From Parachlamydia acanthamoebae (GTDB lineage Bacteria > Chlamydiota > Chlamydiia > Chlamydiales > Parachlamydiaceae), in the NCBI RefSeq assembly GCF_000875975.1, contig NZ_BAWW01000005.1, positions 1-64,000 on the forward strand: a DNA stretch of 64,000 nt, read 5' to 3'. Under the pieces are notes generated by a model. That model saw only the letters and a program-made list of their open reading frames with translations. It ran no database searches and was not told the DNA's origin. Shown in pieces: positions 36,187-45,461 of the stretch; the stretch's first letter is position 1, and the number at the start of each line of letters is the position of its first letter. The position numbers and the translations under genes are program-made.

Positions 36187-37776
36187 ATGGAAAATATGCA
36201 AATTCCAAATCGCAGTTTGGTTCAGCCCTTTGTACCCCCGGGTGCAGTCTCTTCTGGTAGCGATAAAGCTTCTCTTGAAAAAAAACCTGCGATGGAAGCT
36301 AAAAGTTCAGGTCGTAAATTTGTCGAATCGCAACCGGGCGATAGCTTGGCTCAAGTGACAGATAAAATTAAGGGTTTATCACAATCTTTAAAACAAATGC
36401 CAGCAGTCAAAACACCACCCCCTCTTCCAACAGCTCCAAAGCCTCCTCTTGTGGATAGGCGCCAGTCCCTTCCTTCTAGAAGCGCTCCTAGTACAGATCA
36501 ATTAATCATGACTTCGCGTGAGTCGCTTGCTACAAGAAAGCCACCGCCTGCTCCCCCTAGTCAACCTTCAAGTAAAGTAACTGAACGGCAGTCTTTTCCG
36601 CAAAGAAAACCTGTAGAAGCAAGTCAAACTGGTCAAGTCACTGAAAGACAGTCTTTTCCGCAGAGAAGAGCTGCATCTCCAGCTCCGTCATCCGTTCGAC
36701 ACTCAGCACCCGATATTTTAACTCAGCGTGCTAAACCCCTGCCTCCCACGCCAAAAATTACGCAAATTCTTGAAAGAAGCCCCATCGGAAAGGCTATTGC
36801 AAGTCATCGTATGGCTAAAGGTGAGCAACTTCAAGGCCTACATAATATGAAATTAGATAACATTGCCCCAAAAGAAGAAACTAAAAAAGCCGTGCCACCT
36901 CAATTCACCCCTAAATCGGAGATTGACGCTGTTTCATCCAAATCTGTAAGTAAATTATCTGATTTGGCAAAAAAACAGCCTGTTAATAAAGAGCTAACTA
37001 AAGAAATTGCTTCAACTTTGCGAAGGGAAGCAGATGCTTATTTTAAAAATCTAGACTTACATGGATTAGCAACAAAAAAAATTGATAAAAAAGGGGAAGT
37101 TCCTTCTTACGATGCTTTGGCTAATTTTTCACAAAATATTTCTTTTTCTGTAGGCAAAGAAATACTCGGAGAAAAAAATGTTGGTAAAAGAGCTGCTCTT
37201 CTTTCTTTTTACGCCCAAGTTGGGAAAGATGCATGTGAAATGGGCGATTTTTGCACAGGAATGGCTATCTACTCAACCTTAAGCAGTACCTCGATTGACA
37301 GGCTAAAACAGACTGCTAATGTATTGTCACAAGATGGAAAAGATGCAAATGAGTATTTGAAAAATGTTTTCGATCCAGGTGAAAATTTTAAAAACTTACG
37401 GACTGCTGAAAATAAATTTAAAGAAAAAGGACTCACCCCACTCCCTGCTCCAGGTGTTTTATCTCGAGCGATTATTATTGGTGGATCAGAAAATAAAGCA
37501 GAAAATCTTGGTGAAGTTTTTGAAAAGATTCTCAAGCCTTTGGTTGCAATAAAAGAAACTGAATCGACGCCACCAATACCTAGAAATGCGACAATTCTAA
37601 AAATGTTTTCTTTTGAAGATACGAAAGAATTTAATGGATTTATCAAAGAAAATATTAAAAAATTGGAAGCACAGGCAAAAGAATTCGGAATGCAACAAGC
37701 CACAGTTAAAACTAGGGATGAACACATTAAAGATTATTTACAGTCACTTTCTTTAAAAAGAGAACCAAGAAAGTAA
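36187..37776 (+). CDS. Proline-rich protein with RasGEF (Cdc25-homology) domain
   Basis: 529 residues. Residues 1-200 are disordered and Pro-rich, with a repeated block VTERQSFPQR (131-140, 151-160) and several PxxP runs (TPPPLPTAPKPPL, KPLPPTP) like SH3 ligands. Residues about 310-455 match the RasGEF catalytic domain: ANFSQNISFSVGKEIL, KRAALLSFYAQVGKDACEMG (the family 'R...i..fi.ia..c..l.nf'), FCTGMAIYSTLSSTSIDRLK and VFDPGENFKNLRTAEN. Such domains activate Ras-like GTPases by nucleotide exchange and are eukaryotic; a few Legionella effectors carry them. No signal peptide, as for type III substrates. Host-directed action is inference. Confidence 0.9.
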   Translation: MENMQIPNRSLVQPFVPPGAVSSGSDKASLEKKPAMEAKSSGRKFVESQPGDSLAQVTDKIKGLSQSLKQMPAVKTPPPLPTAPKPPLVDRRQSLPSRSAPSTDQLIMTSRESLATRKPPPAPPSQPSSKVTERQSFPQRKPVEASQTGQVTERQSFPQRRAASPAPSSVRHSAPDILTQRAKPLPPTPKITQILERSPIGKAIASHRMAKGEQLQGLHNMKLDNIAPKEETKKAVPPQFTPKSEIDAVSSKSVSKLSDLAKKQPVNKELTKEIASTLRREADAYFKNLDLHGLATKKIDKKGEVPSYDALANFSQNISFSVGKEILGEKNVGKRAALLSFYAQVGKDACEMGDFCTGMAIYSTLSSTSIDRLKQTANVLSQDGKDANEYLKNVFDPGENFKNLRTAENKFKEKGLTPLPAPGVLSRAIIIGGSENKAENLGEVFEKILKPLVAIKETESTPPIPRNATILKMFSFEDTKEFNGFIKENIKKLEAQAKEFGMQQATVKTRDEHIKDYLQSLSLKREPRK

Positions 37777-37783
37777 TCCCTAT

Positions 37784-39097
37784 TTAAAAGATAACTATAG
37801 GCTCGATCTTTTGCAACCCATTTGAAGCAGCTAAATAGACTTCATTGGGTTGCATGATAGAAGTCAGCTTTTCCATGTTGTCTTGCTGGCTGATAAAATC
37901 AATCGTATGCAGGGAAGCCAGCATTTGAATAAAAGCAGGAAGAGGTTCTCGGTCTAATACGTTCACCAAAACATTCCAGTTTTCTCTTTGTCTCAATTGC
38001 TGAATGGCATCAAAAAGCGCCGCACTAAACCCATCTTTACTCGATAAGCCAATGATTGCTAGAAATTTTCCTCGTAAAACTTCTTGAAGGGCGAAGAAAT
38101 GATTTTCATTAAAAACTTTATTATCCACATCTAATTCTAATAATCGATGGGCTAGGTCAGATATAGTCACCCGAGCACAACCAAAACGTTCAATGGCAAT
38201 GCCCGCAGCTACATTGGAAAGTTGTGCTGCTTCCCCTAAGGATAAACCTGAAGCAACAGAACATGCGAGTATGGCCAAGACTGTATCCCCAGCTCCTGTC
38301 ACATCTTTGACCTCCCGAACAGCCACAGGAAAATCGTCTCGTTTCCCATTGGGATAAAACAAAGAAATTCCACATTCTGAACGTGTAATCATTAAAACTT
38401 CGGCTTGTGTCAATTTAAGAACCCGTTTAGCCACTTCATCCAAAGAAGTTTCGAAGGGTAGGTTCACGGCTTCATAAGCTTCTTTGAGGTTTGGTTTGAT
38501 GACCGTGGAACCTTGATATTTAGTAAAATCAATTCCTTTAGGGTCTGTAATAACAGGAATGCCTCTTTTTTTCGTTTCAGCCATTAATCCACTCAGCAAT
38601 GTGGGAGATAAAAAGCCTTTGCCATAATCTGAAATAGCCACAACTTTCACGTCTTCCAAAAGCGAAGAGAGTTTTTCTATCACTTGTTGTTCTAGCATCT
38701 CTGGAATAGGCAAGATACGTTCATGATCCACCCGTACAATTTGTTGATTTTCGGCAATCACGCGATTTTTAACAGGTGTTGGGTAACCGGCTTGAATCAT
38801 TAGCCCCGCAGTAGAAATCCCTTCATCTTGGAGTGTCTCTGCAAGCAATTTACCTGATAAATCTTCTCCAATACGCCCAACAGCAATGACATGAGCACCA
38901 AGAGAAAGTAAATTTAACACAACGTTTCCAGCACCTCCAGGACGATGTTCTTCCCGTTCGACTTGGATCACAGCGACTGGTGCTTCGGGTGAAATCCGAC
39001 GCGCTTTTCCTATTGTATACGTATCAAGGAGGAAATCTCCAATGACCATTACTTTTTGATTAGAAAGTTGGCTAATTGAGCCCGTCAGTCTTACCAT
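37784..39097 (-). CDS. hldE: D-glycero-beta-D-manno-heptose-7-phosphate kinase with degenerate C-terminal domain
   Basis: 437 residues from ATG 39097, which overlaps the hldD stop by 7 bases and has GGAG upstream. The N-terminal ribokinase-fold domain is complete: VIGDFLLDTYTIGKARRISP, RPGGAGNVVLNLLSLGAHV, and the catalytic VKDVTGAGDTVLAIL. It phosphorylates heptose 7-phosphate for ADP-heptose and LPS core. The last 115 residues keep the outline of the HldE nucleotidyltransferase domain (NVLVNVLDREPLPAFIQML, ASLHTIDFISQQDN) but lack the HxGH motif, so adenylylation is probably lost or done by another protein. Confidence 0.85.
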   Translation of the reverse strand: MVRLTGSISQLSNQKVMVIGDFLLDTYTIGKARRISPEAPVAVIQVEREEHRPGGAGNVVLNLLSLGAHVIAVGRIGEDLSGKLLAETLQDEGISTAGLMIQAGYPTPVKNRVIAENQQIVRVDHERILPIPEMLEQQVIEKLSSLLEDVKVVAISDYGKGFLSPTLLSGLMAETKKRGIPVITDPKGIDFTKYQGSTVIKPNLKEAYEAVNLPFETSLDEVAKRVLKLTQAEVLMITRSECGISLFYPNGKRDDFPVAVREVKDVTGAGDTVLAILACSVASGLSLGEAAQLSNVAAGIAIERFGCARVTISDLAHRLLELDVDNKVFNENHFFALQEVLRGKFLAIIGLSSKDGFSAALFDAIQQLRQRENWNVLVNVLDREPLPAFIQMLASLHTIDFISQQDNMEKLTSIMQPNEVYLAASNGLQKIEPIVIF

Positions 39098-40074
39098 CTT
39101 TTCTCCGGAAGCAAATAATTTTGAACATAATCTTTTACAGATTCTTCGAGAGGAGTACATTTTGCTAGATCGCCTAAAACACCCCATGTTCTAGACATGT
39201 CTGCACATGTATAGTTTTGATACTTGCCTAATAAATCAGGTGGCATGTCAATATACTCAATGTTTTCTGGAAGATTTAACGCTTTAAAAATAGCCTTGGC
39301 AAGATCATTCCACGTTTCAGCTATCCCTGTTCCTATATTAAAAATTCCCGTTACATCATTATCTAAAAAGGAACAGGTCATGCGAGCCACATCTTTCACA
39401 TAGATAAAATCTCGTTGTTGCCCCCCGTTTGAAAAATGAGGATCATTTGATTTGAATAAACGGATTTTCCCTTCTTTCAAGGCCATAGGAACCACGTGCA
39501 TTATGGCAGAAGCCATACGTCCTTTGTGCCACTCATTTGGTCCGAAAACATTAAAATATTTTAAGCCTACGATTTTATCTAAGATTTCTTGTTGAGAAGC
39601 CCATAGATCAAAAAGATGCTTAGAGTATCCATACATGTTGAGTGGGGCTAATTTTTGAAGCTCATTGTGGCTATCTTGAAATCCATCGGATCCGTCACCA
39701 TACGTCGCAGCAGAGGAAGCATAGATAAACCGGTGATTATTTTTGATCGCATATTCGGCGAGATGGACAGTAAAGCGATAGTTATTCTCCAAGAGGTAGT
39801 TAGCATCTTTTTCCACCGTGCTGCTGCAAGCCCCTAAGTGAATAAAAGCGTCGATAAGATGCTCTTTTCCTTTAAGCCATTCAAAAAGATGATGTTTGGA
39901 TATGATATCAATGAATTGCTTGCCGACTAGATTTTTCCATTTATCACTTGTTCCGAGATCATCCACAACGACAATATTGCGAAGTCCCTTGTCGTTTAAA
40001 TGGTGTATCACCCCAGAGCCAATAAAACCAGCCCCACCAGTGACAACAATTAGTTGATCGTCATATATTTTCAT
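39091..40074 (-). CDS. hldD: ADP-L-glycero-D-manno-heptose 6-epimerase
   Basis: 327 residues, a short-chain dehydrogenase-like epimerase: NADP-binding VTGGAGFIGSGVIHHLN at the N-terminus, HLGACSSTVEKDANYLLENN, the catalytic Tyr-x3-Lys in MYGYSKHLFD and YFNVFGPNEWHKGRMASAIM. It makes the last step to ADP-L-glycero-D-manno-heptose. Its 3' end overlaps hldE, so translation is coupled. A promoter is predicted at 40114-40143. Confidence 0.95.
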   Translation of the reverse strand: MKIYDDQLIVVTGGAGFIGSGVIHHLNDKGLRNIVVVDDLGTSDKWKNLVGKQFIDIISKHHLFEWLKGKEHLIDAFIHLGACSSTVEKDANYLLENNYRFTVHLAEYAIKNNHRFIYASSAATYGDGSDGFQDSHNELQKLAPLNMYGYSKHLFDLWASQQEILDKIVGLKYFNVFGPNEWHKGRMASAIMHVVPMALKEGKIRLFKSNDPHFSNGGQQRDFIYVKDVARMTCSFLDNDVTGIFNIGTGIAETWNDLAKAIFKALNLPENIEYIDMPPDLLGKYQNYTCADMSRTWGVLGDLAKCTPLEESVKDYVQNYLLPEKRW

Positions 40075-40113
40075 TTTTCCTCAGAACTAAGCTAAAAATT
40101 GGCAAGCATTCTA

Positions 40114-40143
40114 TTTATACGAAGTGAATGCGAATTGTATCAA
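40114..40143 (-). promoter_or_regulatory. Putative sigma-70 promoter of hldD-hldE
   Basis: On the minus strand TTGATA (40143-40138) and TATAAA (40119-40114) are 18 bases apart, about 40 bases upstream of the hldD ATG at 40074. Confidence 0.6.
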
Positions 40144-40256
40144 AAAGCTAAATTGATCCAAATCGTTTGTTTTATGCAAGATCAATCTCCTCTACATACT
40201 TTTTGTCCAAGCCATTTAGTTAACGAAAACGGCATGATCGCCAACTTTTAGTAATC

Positions 40257-42005
40257 CTAAAATTTTTTTTCCATAAGACTCAAAATTTTTCTCAAAGCTC
40301 GCAATTGTGTGACTTCATTTTTTTTGAGTGATTTCATTTTTTCATCGGAAATCGAAAAAGCCAATTCTTTAATTTTTTGTAATTGATTTTTTTCTCCAAT
40401 CAGTTCTTTTGCAAACATCTCAAAAAAGCTTTGATCTTCGTCGTCTGGAAACACCTTCATAAAATTCAAGGCCTTTTCAAAAAGGCCCTCATTTACAAAA
40501 ATTTGACAAATTCTACGAAGTGTTGGTTTTTTAAAACCGTTGCGTGGAACTTCAAAAGCAAAATCCAGAGCCTCTTCAATTAAATTCTTATCTAAGCAAA
40601 AATTAATCGCATCATTTAAAACAATGTTTTTAAAAGCTACGTTCGAAATTGAAAGAGCACAATTTTTGGCATTTGTAAAATCCTTATTTTGCATAAAGAT
40701 TTTGCAAATATCTTTTTTAGTTCTATTTTGGTCATACGGATTTGAAATTTCACATATCATTTGCATTGCATGGTCGAATTGCTGTTTTTTTGCAAATTCA
40801 ACTGCTATTCTACGAAGTGTATCTGTAGGGTTTGAAATTTTTTTCAGTAGTTTCCTTACCTGATCGAATTGCTGTTTTTTTGCCAGCTTAACTGCTATAT
40901 CACGAAGTATAAGTGGATCGTAAATTTTATCCATTAGTTCCACAGCCTCATCAATTCGGCCTTTTTTTATCAAGCTTTTTGATAGCATTTTAAAAACATT
41001 GCCATAACTTGCTTTAGGTATTGTATTCGCCATAGCTAAGGCAAAATCAAGCTCTTCATGACGAGTTAATTTTAAACAAATTCTTTGAAGGTTGTATGAA
41101 TCATCCTTAAAAATTTCATCTAAATAATGACTTATTTCAGTGTATAAACTATTCTTAATAAAATCTTCAGTTATTGCTAGATTTTTTTCTAAAGATTCTT
41201 CTTGCTCAAAAATATCGTCAAATAAAAAAGGCATCCTCAGATTTTTAGAAGATTCTTGCAGGCTTTTTAATTCTTCTTCCGTAAAATTTTTAATCAAATA
41301 CCAAATTTTTAATCTTTCTTTAAAAATGGAAATTTTTAATTGAGAAAGCGTTGTAACCTCAGAAAAATCAAAATTTTTTTTAACTTCCTGAATATAATCC
41401 TTTCTCGATTTCCCTAGCGCATCTTCTAAATTTTCTTGCGATTGAATATGCTCAACTAAAAAATCATGTAATTTGTTAATTAGTAGGGATTCATCTCTAA
41501 TACGATTGCTTATTGCGATTTCTCGCAGCCGAGAATTGACCAGAGTGGCATTTCTCCAATCCTTTCCTAAATAGTCGAAAATAGGCAAAAGTACTTCGGG
41601 AGGGAAATCCGAAACATGCTTAAATGTTTGAGTGGTTTTTATTGCATTGATGCGATCAATGATTTTATTAAATGCTTTTTTATTTTTTTTCAGGTTCTTT
41701 TTTTTAAGTTTTTTGACAATTTCTACAAGTTGTAATTGATCAAGATCTGTAAAAAAAAATGCATTTTTATGAGCAAATTTTTCAATGCTTTTAGCAACCT
41801 TTAAGGAATTTGTCTGAGCTAAATGAACTTTCGGAAGAAGAGAAATAAACCATTTTAGCCAACCAACAACAATACTATCTGGTTTTGATGAAATTCCCCA
41901 TTTTGTATTTAGGCAAGCTTGAGGTAGATCGCTTTTTTTCTCCAATTTGCTTAAGTGAGCTCGATAACTTGCTTCAGTTTTACATAGGGGTACGGCCACT
42001 TGCAT
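40257..42005 (-). CDS. F-box protein with TPR-like helical repeats
   Basis: 582 residues from ATG 42005; AAGGAG lies too close, and TTG 42029 is an alternative. An F-box sits at about residues 130-165: VSDFPPEVLLPIFDYLGKDW followed by NATLVNSRLREIA, matching the family 'LP.E.l..If.yL....l......v...w'. The C-terminal half has about eight helix-pair repeats of roughly 35 residues (FDQVRKLLKKISNPTDTLRR, FDHAMQMICEISNPYDQNRT), probably for target binding. F-box proteins recruit targets to Skp1-cullin ubiquitin ligases of the host; environmental chlamydiae are known to carry expanded F-box families. No signal peptide. Divergent from a second F-box gene. Confidence 0.85.
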   Translation of the reverse strand: MQVAVPLCKTEASYRAHLSKLEKKSDLPQACLNTKWGISSKPDSIVVGWLKWFISLLPKVHLAQTNSLKVAKSIEKFAHKNAFFFTDLDQLQLVEIVKKLKKKNLKKNKKAFNKIIDRINAIKTTQTFKHVSDFPPEVLLPIFDYLGKDWRNATLVNSRLREIAISNRIRDESLLINKLHDFLVEHIQSQENLEDALGKSRKDYIQEVKKNFDFSEVTTLSQLKISIFKERLKIWYLIKNFTEEELKSLQESSKNLRMPFLFDDIFEQEESLEKNLAITEDFIKNSLYTEISHYLDEIFKDDSYNLQRICLKLTRHEELDFALAMANTIPKASYGNVFKMLSKSLIKKGRIDEAVELMDKIYDPLILRDIAVKLAKKQQFDQVRKLLKKISNPTDTLRRIAVEFAKKQQFDHAMQMICEISNPYDQNRTKKDICKIFMQNKDFTNAKNCALSISNVAFKNIVLNDAINFCLDKNLIEEALDFAFEVPRNGFKKPTLRRICQIFVNEGLFEKALNFMKVFPDDEDQSFFEMFAKELIGEKNQLQKIKELAFSISDEKMKSLKKNEVTQLRALRKILSLMEKKF

Positions 42006-42309
42006 GCTCCTTGACAAATATTCTGGCAAGACGATAGTAATTCAATGAATATAAATCAATAAAATGAATGTAAGTAAATGAATGTTAAAAAAAATATTGC
42101 TCATTTTTTTTAGATCATATAGATGAAAAGCCACAACCCATTGAAATACCTACCTATCAAAGTGCTCATAAATAACCTGCAACATTCTTGTATTTACGCT
42201 AATAGATATTTTAATTAAAAAAATCATATCGCTTTATATTCAATTAAATGTATTATCATAGTTTAGTATTGAAAAGTTATTAAATTAGTAAATCCAAGAG
42301 AAGAATTTT

Positions 42310-43374
42310 ATGTTCGTCCAAAAGCCTTCAGAAACTACTAATATTTATCAAACTTTTGAAGAACCAGCATTAGGGGTTTTTACAAACATTCCCCCTGAAT
42401 TAATCATGCACACCTTATCTTTCCTTAATAGAGAAGATCTTCCGCCTATATTTCTTATAAATCGAACATGGAAGTTACTTGCTACATCAGCTTGCGAACA
42501 GAGAGAAAAGCGCAAAATTTTAGAACTAATCGATTGCATAAAATGTCAAGTACATGAGCACTACCCAGAGATTTCGCAAAAATTAACAAATTTATGCTTA
42601 CAAATTGCTGAGAACTACAAAAATCGAGATTTATCCTTTAATTTGATTGCATTCATAAAAACGCAAAAATTTGAACTTCTGTCGATGTTGCAGTCCTTAA
42701 AAAAAGAAGATGCGAAACATATTGATATTAAAGATTTTAGATCGCATGAATTTAAAGATTTTTTAGCTCTCTTAGATCTAGAGATATCTTCTTTTGAATG
42801 TTTATCTATGACTAATGAGGAAGAAAAAGCTAAAATCCAACATGAGCTTATTCAAGAATATCTTAAGTTAAATCATGCAGAAAAAGCTCTAAATCTGGCT
42901 AAAATAATGTCCGAGACTATAGGGATAGTTTGTTTTAGAAAACGTTGTGCAATTTCCGAGATTATAACTAAATCTTCAGATTTAAATGTATTAGATGAAA
43001 TTATAAAATCTAATTTTTTTCCTTTTGATGCGCATGAGAAAAATAATCTTAGATTAGAAGTTTCCAATAAGCTGATAGCTTTAAAAGAGTTAGATAAAGC
43101 TTTGGACTTAGTGGATTCTTTTTCAGAACTTGGAAAAGAAAAAGGGACTGCACTCGTAAATGTCATAAAAGCATCTCCTTCATTAGAGCAATTAGATAGA
43201 GTGCATCGGGCTGCCAAAAAAATTATTAACGATGAAGATAAATTCTGTGTATTACGTCCTCTTGTAACTGCATTCCGATCTTTAAAATGCTTCCAAATAG
43301 TCGATCAAATTAACCAAAGTATACCACCTGTTAAATTCAATATGGAAGAACTAAATGAATTACTAGGATTGTGA
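42310..43374 (+). CDS. F-box protein with helical repeats
   Basis: 354 residues. The F-box is near the N-terminus (about 24-62): FTNIPPELIMHTLSFLNRED then FLINRTWKLLATS. After a helical linker come repeats like those of the divergent neighbour (AEKALNLAKIMSETIGIVCF, DKALDLVDSFSELGKEKG). The RBS (AAGAGAAG) is fair. Divergent transcription of two F-box genes from a 300-bp AT-rich region suggests duplication followed by strong divergence. It presumably links host SCF ligases to targets; that is inference from the domain. Confidence 0.85.
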   Translation: MFVQKPSETTNIYQTFEEPALGVFTNIPPELIMHTLSFLNREDLPPIFLINRTWKLLATSACEQREKRKILELIDCIKCQVHEHYPEISQKLTNLCLQIAENYKNRDLSFNLIAFIKTQKFELLSMLQSLKKEDAKHIDIKDFRSHEFKDFLALLDLEISSFECLSMTNEEEKAKIQHELIQEYLKLNHAEKALNLAKIMSETIGIVCFRKRCAISEIITKSSDLNVLDEIIKSNFFPFDAHEKNNLRLEVSNKLIALKELDKALDLVDSFSELGKEKGTALVNVIKASPSLEQLDRVHRAAKKIINDEDKFCVLRPLVTAFRSLKCFQIVDQINQSIPPVKFNMEELNELLGL

Positions 43375-43442
43375 TTTTTACCAAGGGAAACACTTTAAAA
43401 GTTTTTATTCAAATTCAAGCTAAATCCTCCAAGAAAATTTTA

Positions 43443-44009
43443 TTAAAGCATTTCTGGTTTGAATTTTTTACGCAGATTAAGAGATTTTCCAGAAACCATA
43501 AACTGCCCATCTCCCCTATAATGAATGGTTGTTGGATATTTAGGTCTACGCGGCGCATAGGCCCTCACAACTTCAAAAATGAAAAGAGAATATTTCTTCA
43601 CTTGGCTGGAATCTATCAGTTTACATTCGAAATTTGCATAGCATTCTTGGATAAGTGGAGCACTAACTTTTACTCCTTTTGCTGCCGTTAAACCAAATTC
43701 TTTGAACTTATCAATTTCAGCTCCTGTCGTATTTCCTATTCCCACAATCGTATCAGCCATATCAACCGTTGGAATGTTAAATACACATTCTTTACTTTTA
43801 TAAATCATTTCAAAACTATGATTCTCTGTCCATATATAACAACCTATAAGAGATGGCGAAAATCCCATCACCATATGCCATCCCATCGTCATAATATTCT
43901 GCTCAGATTTCCAGGCGGAGCTAACTAAGACAATCGGGCCAGGCTCCAAAAAGCGCCTAATATCATCCACCGGAAAATCGTATTTCTTGTATTTCTTATA
44001 AATTTTCAT
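43443..44009 (-). CDS. Flavin reductase-like domain protein
   Basis: 188 residues. The FMN-binding split-barrel pattern is visible: PGPIVLVSSAWKSEQNIMTM, GWHMVMGFSPSLIGCYIW, ECVFNIPTVDMADTIVGIGN and TAAKGVKVSAPLIQECYANF ECKL-type region at 110-130. These proteins bind FMN and act as NAD(P)H:flavin oxidoreductases or flavoredoxins. Partner unknown. No RBS of good quality. It is convergent with the F-box gene. Confidence 0.85.
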   Translation of the reverse strand: MKIYKKYKKYDFPVDDIRRFLEPGPIVLVSSAWKSEQNIMTMGWHMVMGFSPSLIGCYIWTENHSFEMIYKSKECVFNIPTVDMADTIVGIGNTTGAEIDKFKEFGLTAAKGVKVSAPLIQECYANFECKLIDSSQVKKYSLFIFEVVRAYAPRRPKYPTTIHYRGDGQFMVSGKSLNLRKKFKPEML

Positions 44010-44162
44010 ATCCCTCCCTCATTCTAAATAGAAAATATTTGATTTATTTCATACTTTAGAGAAATCGGGCATATTTTTTACATCAAAATATATAACTTGA
44101 AATGCTTAAAATCCTCTCAAATAGGAAAATTCCATAGGAGAATTAAAAAACTGCGATCGATT

Positions 44163-45452
44163 TTATCTGATTTTTTTTAATTCCTCACTTATGGTCTGAT
44201 AAATCTGATTGAGATGTATATGGGTTGTGCAATAAGGTGGCATTAAATAAACCGTATTTCCTAATGGTCGAATTAAAAGACCTTCACGTAAAAAAGATTC
44301 ACGTAATTTTAAACCGATATCATTTAGATAGCCATCCGCCTGTTTCGTAACAACATCAAAGGCCGCGATTGTTCCACAAGTTCGAATGTTTTTAACGGTA
44401 GCATGCTGCTTTTGTAATTGCTTCAAGTGGCCTCTATGATGGCTTTCCATTTGTTGAAAAATGGCTGTTGATTCATGCAGAAGTTTTAGTGATGCACAAG
44501 CAGCTGCACATCCTAAAGGATTGGCTGTATAAGAATGTCCATGAAAGAAGGTTTTCATTCGGTCATCGCTCAGAAAGCCTGCAAAAATTTCCTCTGTACA
44601 AACGGTGAGAGAAAGAGGCAAAAATCCCCCCGTTAGTCCCTTTGCTAGGCAGATGAGATCGGGAGATGTTTTAGCTTTTTGGCAAGCAAACCACTCCCCT
44701 GTTCTTCCAAAACCCGTCATGACTTCATCGTAAATCAACAACGTCTGATAATCTTTTACTAGTTTTTGTAATTTTTCCAAAAACTGTGGCCGGCACATCC
44801 GCATACCACCAGCTCCTTGAACAAGGGGTTCAATAATCACAGCTGCGTATTGACCTGGATTTAAAAGAAAACAGTCTTCAACAGCTTTTAAAGCTTTAGC
44901 TTCCTTATCTTCGATATCTTCATCATCGATATGTGTGGTTGGGTAGGGTACAAAATGAACCTTGAATAACAAATCCTGGAACGGTGATGTAAAGAGTGAA
45001 CGCTCACCGACTGACATAGCACCTAAAGTGTCGCCATGATAGCTTCCCTCAAAACATAAGAAAAGCCGTCTATCATTCTCCCCTTGATTGCGCCAATATT
45101 GATAGGCCAGCTTTAAAGCAACTTCTACTGCCGTCGAACCATTGTCAGAAAAAAACACTTTTGAAAAATGATTGGGCAAAACATCTAATACCATTTCAGC
45201 TACCTGCTCAGCAGGTTCATGCGTAAATCCGGCGAATATCACATGTTCCAATTGTAAAGCTTGGGCATAAATGGCTTCAGCTATGCGAGGATGTGCATGT
45301 CCGTGGATATTCACCCACCAACTAGAAATGCAGTCAAAAATCTTTTGACCTTCATCTGTTATTAAATATGGACCTTCCCCTTTAACAACTTTCAAAGGAG
45401 ATAAAGTATTTTTCATTTGGGTGAAGGGATGCCAAATCGGAGAATTTTTCAT
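44163..45452 (-). CDS. bioA: Adenosylmethionine-8-amino-7-oxononanoate aminotransferase
   Basis: 429 residues, class III PLP aminotransferase. It makes 7,8-diaminopelargonic acid from KAPA with SAM as amino donor. Motifs: IWHPFTQMKN at the start (BioA signature), FSDNGSTAVEVALKLAYQYW, FEGSYHGDTLGAMSVG, the PLP-contacting LIYDEVMTGFGRTGEWFA, and the PLP lysine in CLAKGLTGGFLPLSLTV. It lies 9 bases after bioD in the same direction. Confidence 0.95.
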   Translation of the reverse strand: MKNSPIWHPFTQMKNTLSPLKVVKGEGPYLITDEGQKIFDCISSWWVNIHGHAHPRIAEAIYAQALQLEHVIFAGFTHEPAEQVAEMVLDVLPNHFSKVFFSDNGSTAVEVALKLAYQYWRNQGENDRRLFLCFEGSYHGDTLGAMSVGERSLFTSPFQDLLFKVHFVPYPTTHIDDEDIEDKEAKALKAVEDCFLLNPGQYAAVIIEPLVQGAGGMRMCRPQFLEKLQKLVKDYQTLLIYDEVMTGFGRTGEWFACQKAKTSPDLICLAKGLTGGFLPLSLTVCTEEIFAGFLSDDRMKTFFHGHSYTANPLGCAAACASLKLLHESTAIFQQMESHHRGHLKQLQKQHATVKNIRTCGTIAAFDVVTKQADGYLNDIGLKLRESFLREGLLIRPLGNTVYLMPPYCTTHIHLNQIYQTISEELKKIR

Positions 45453-45461
45453 AGAGAACCT

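Noticed and set aside
37269-37727. 152-residue minus-strand frame inside the RasGEF gene
   Set aside because: Antisense shadow of a clear domain; its Ser/Phe-rich composition comes from the opposite strand.
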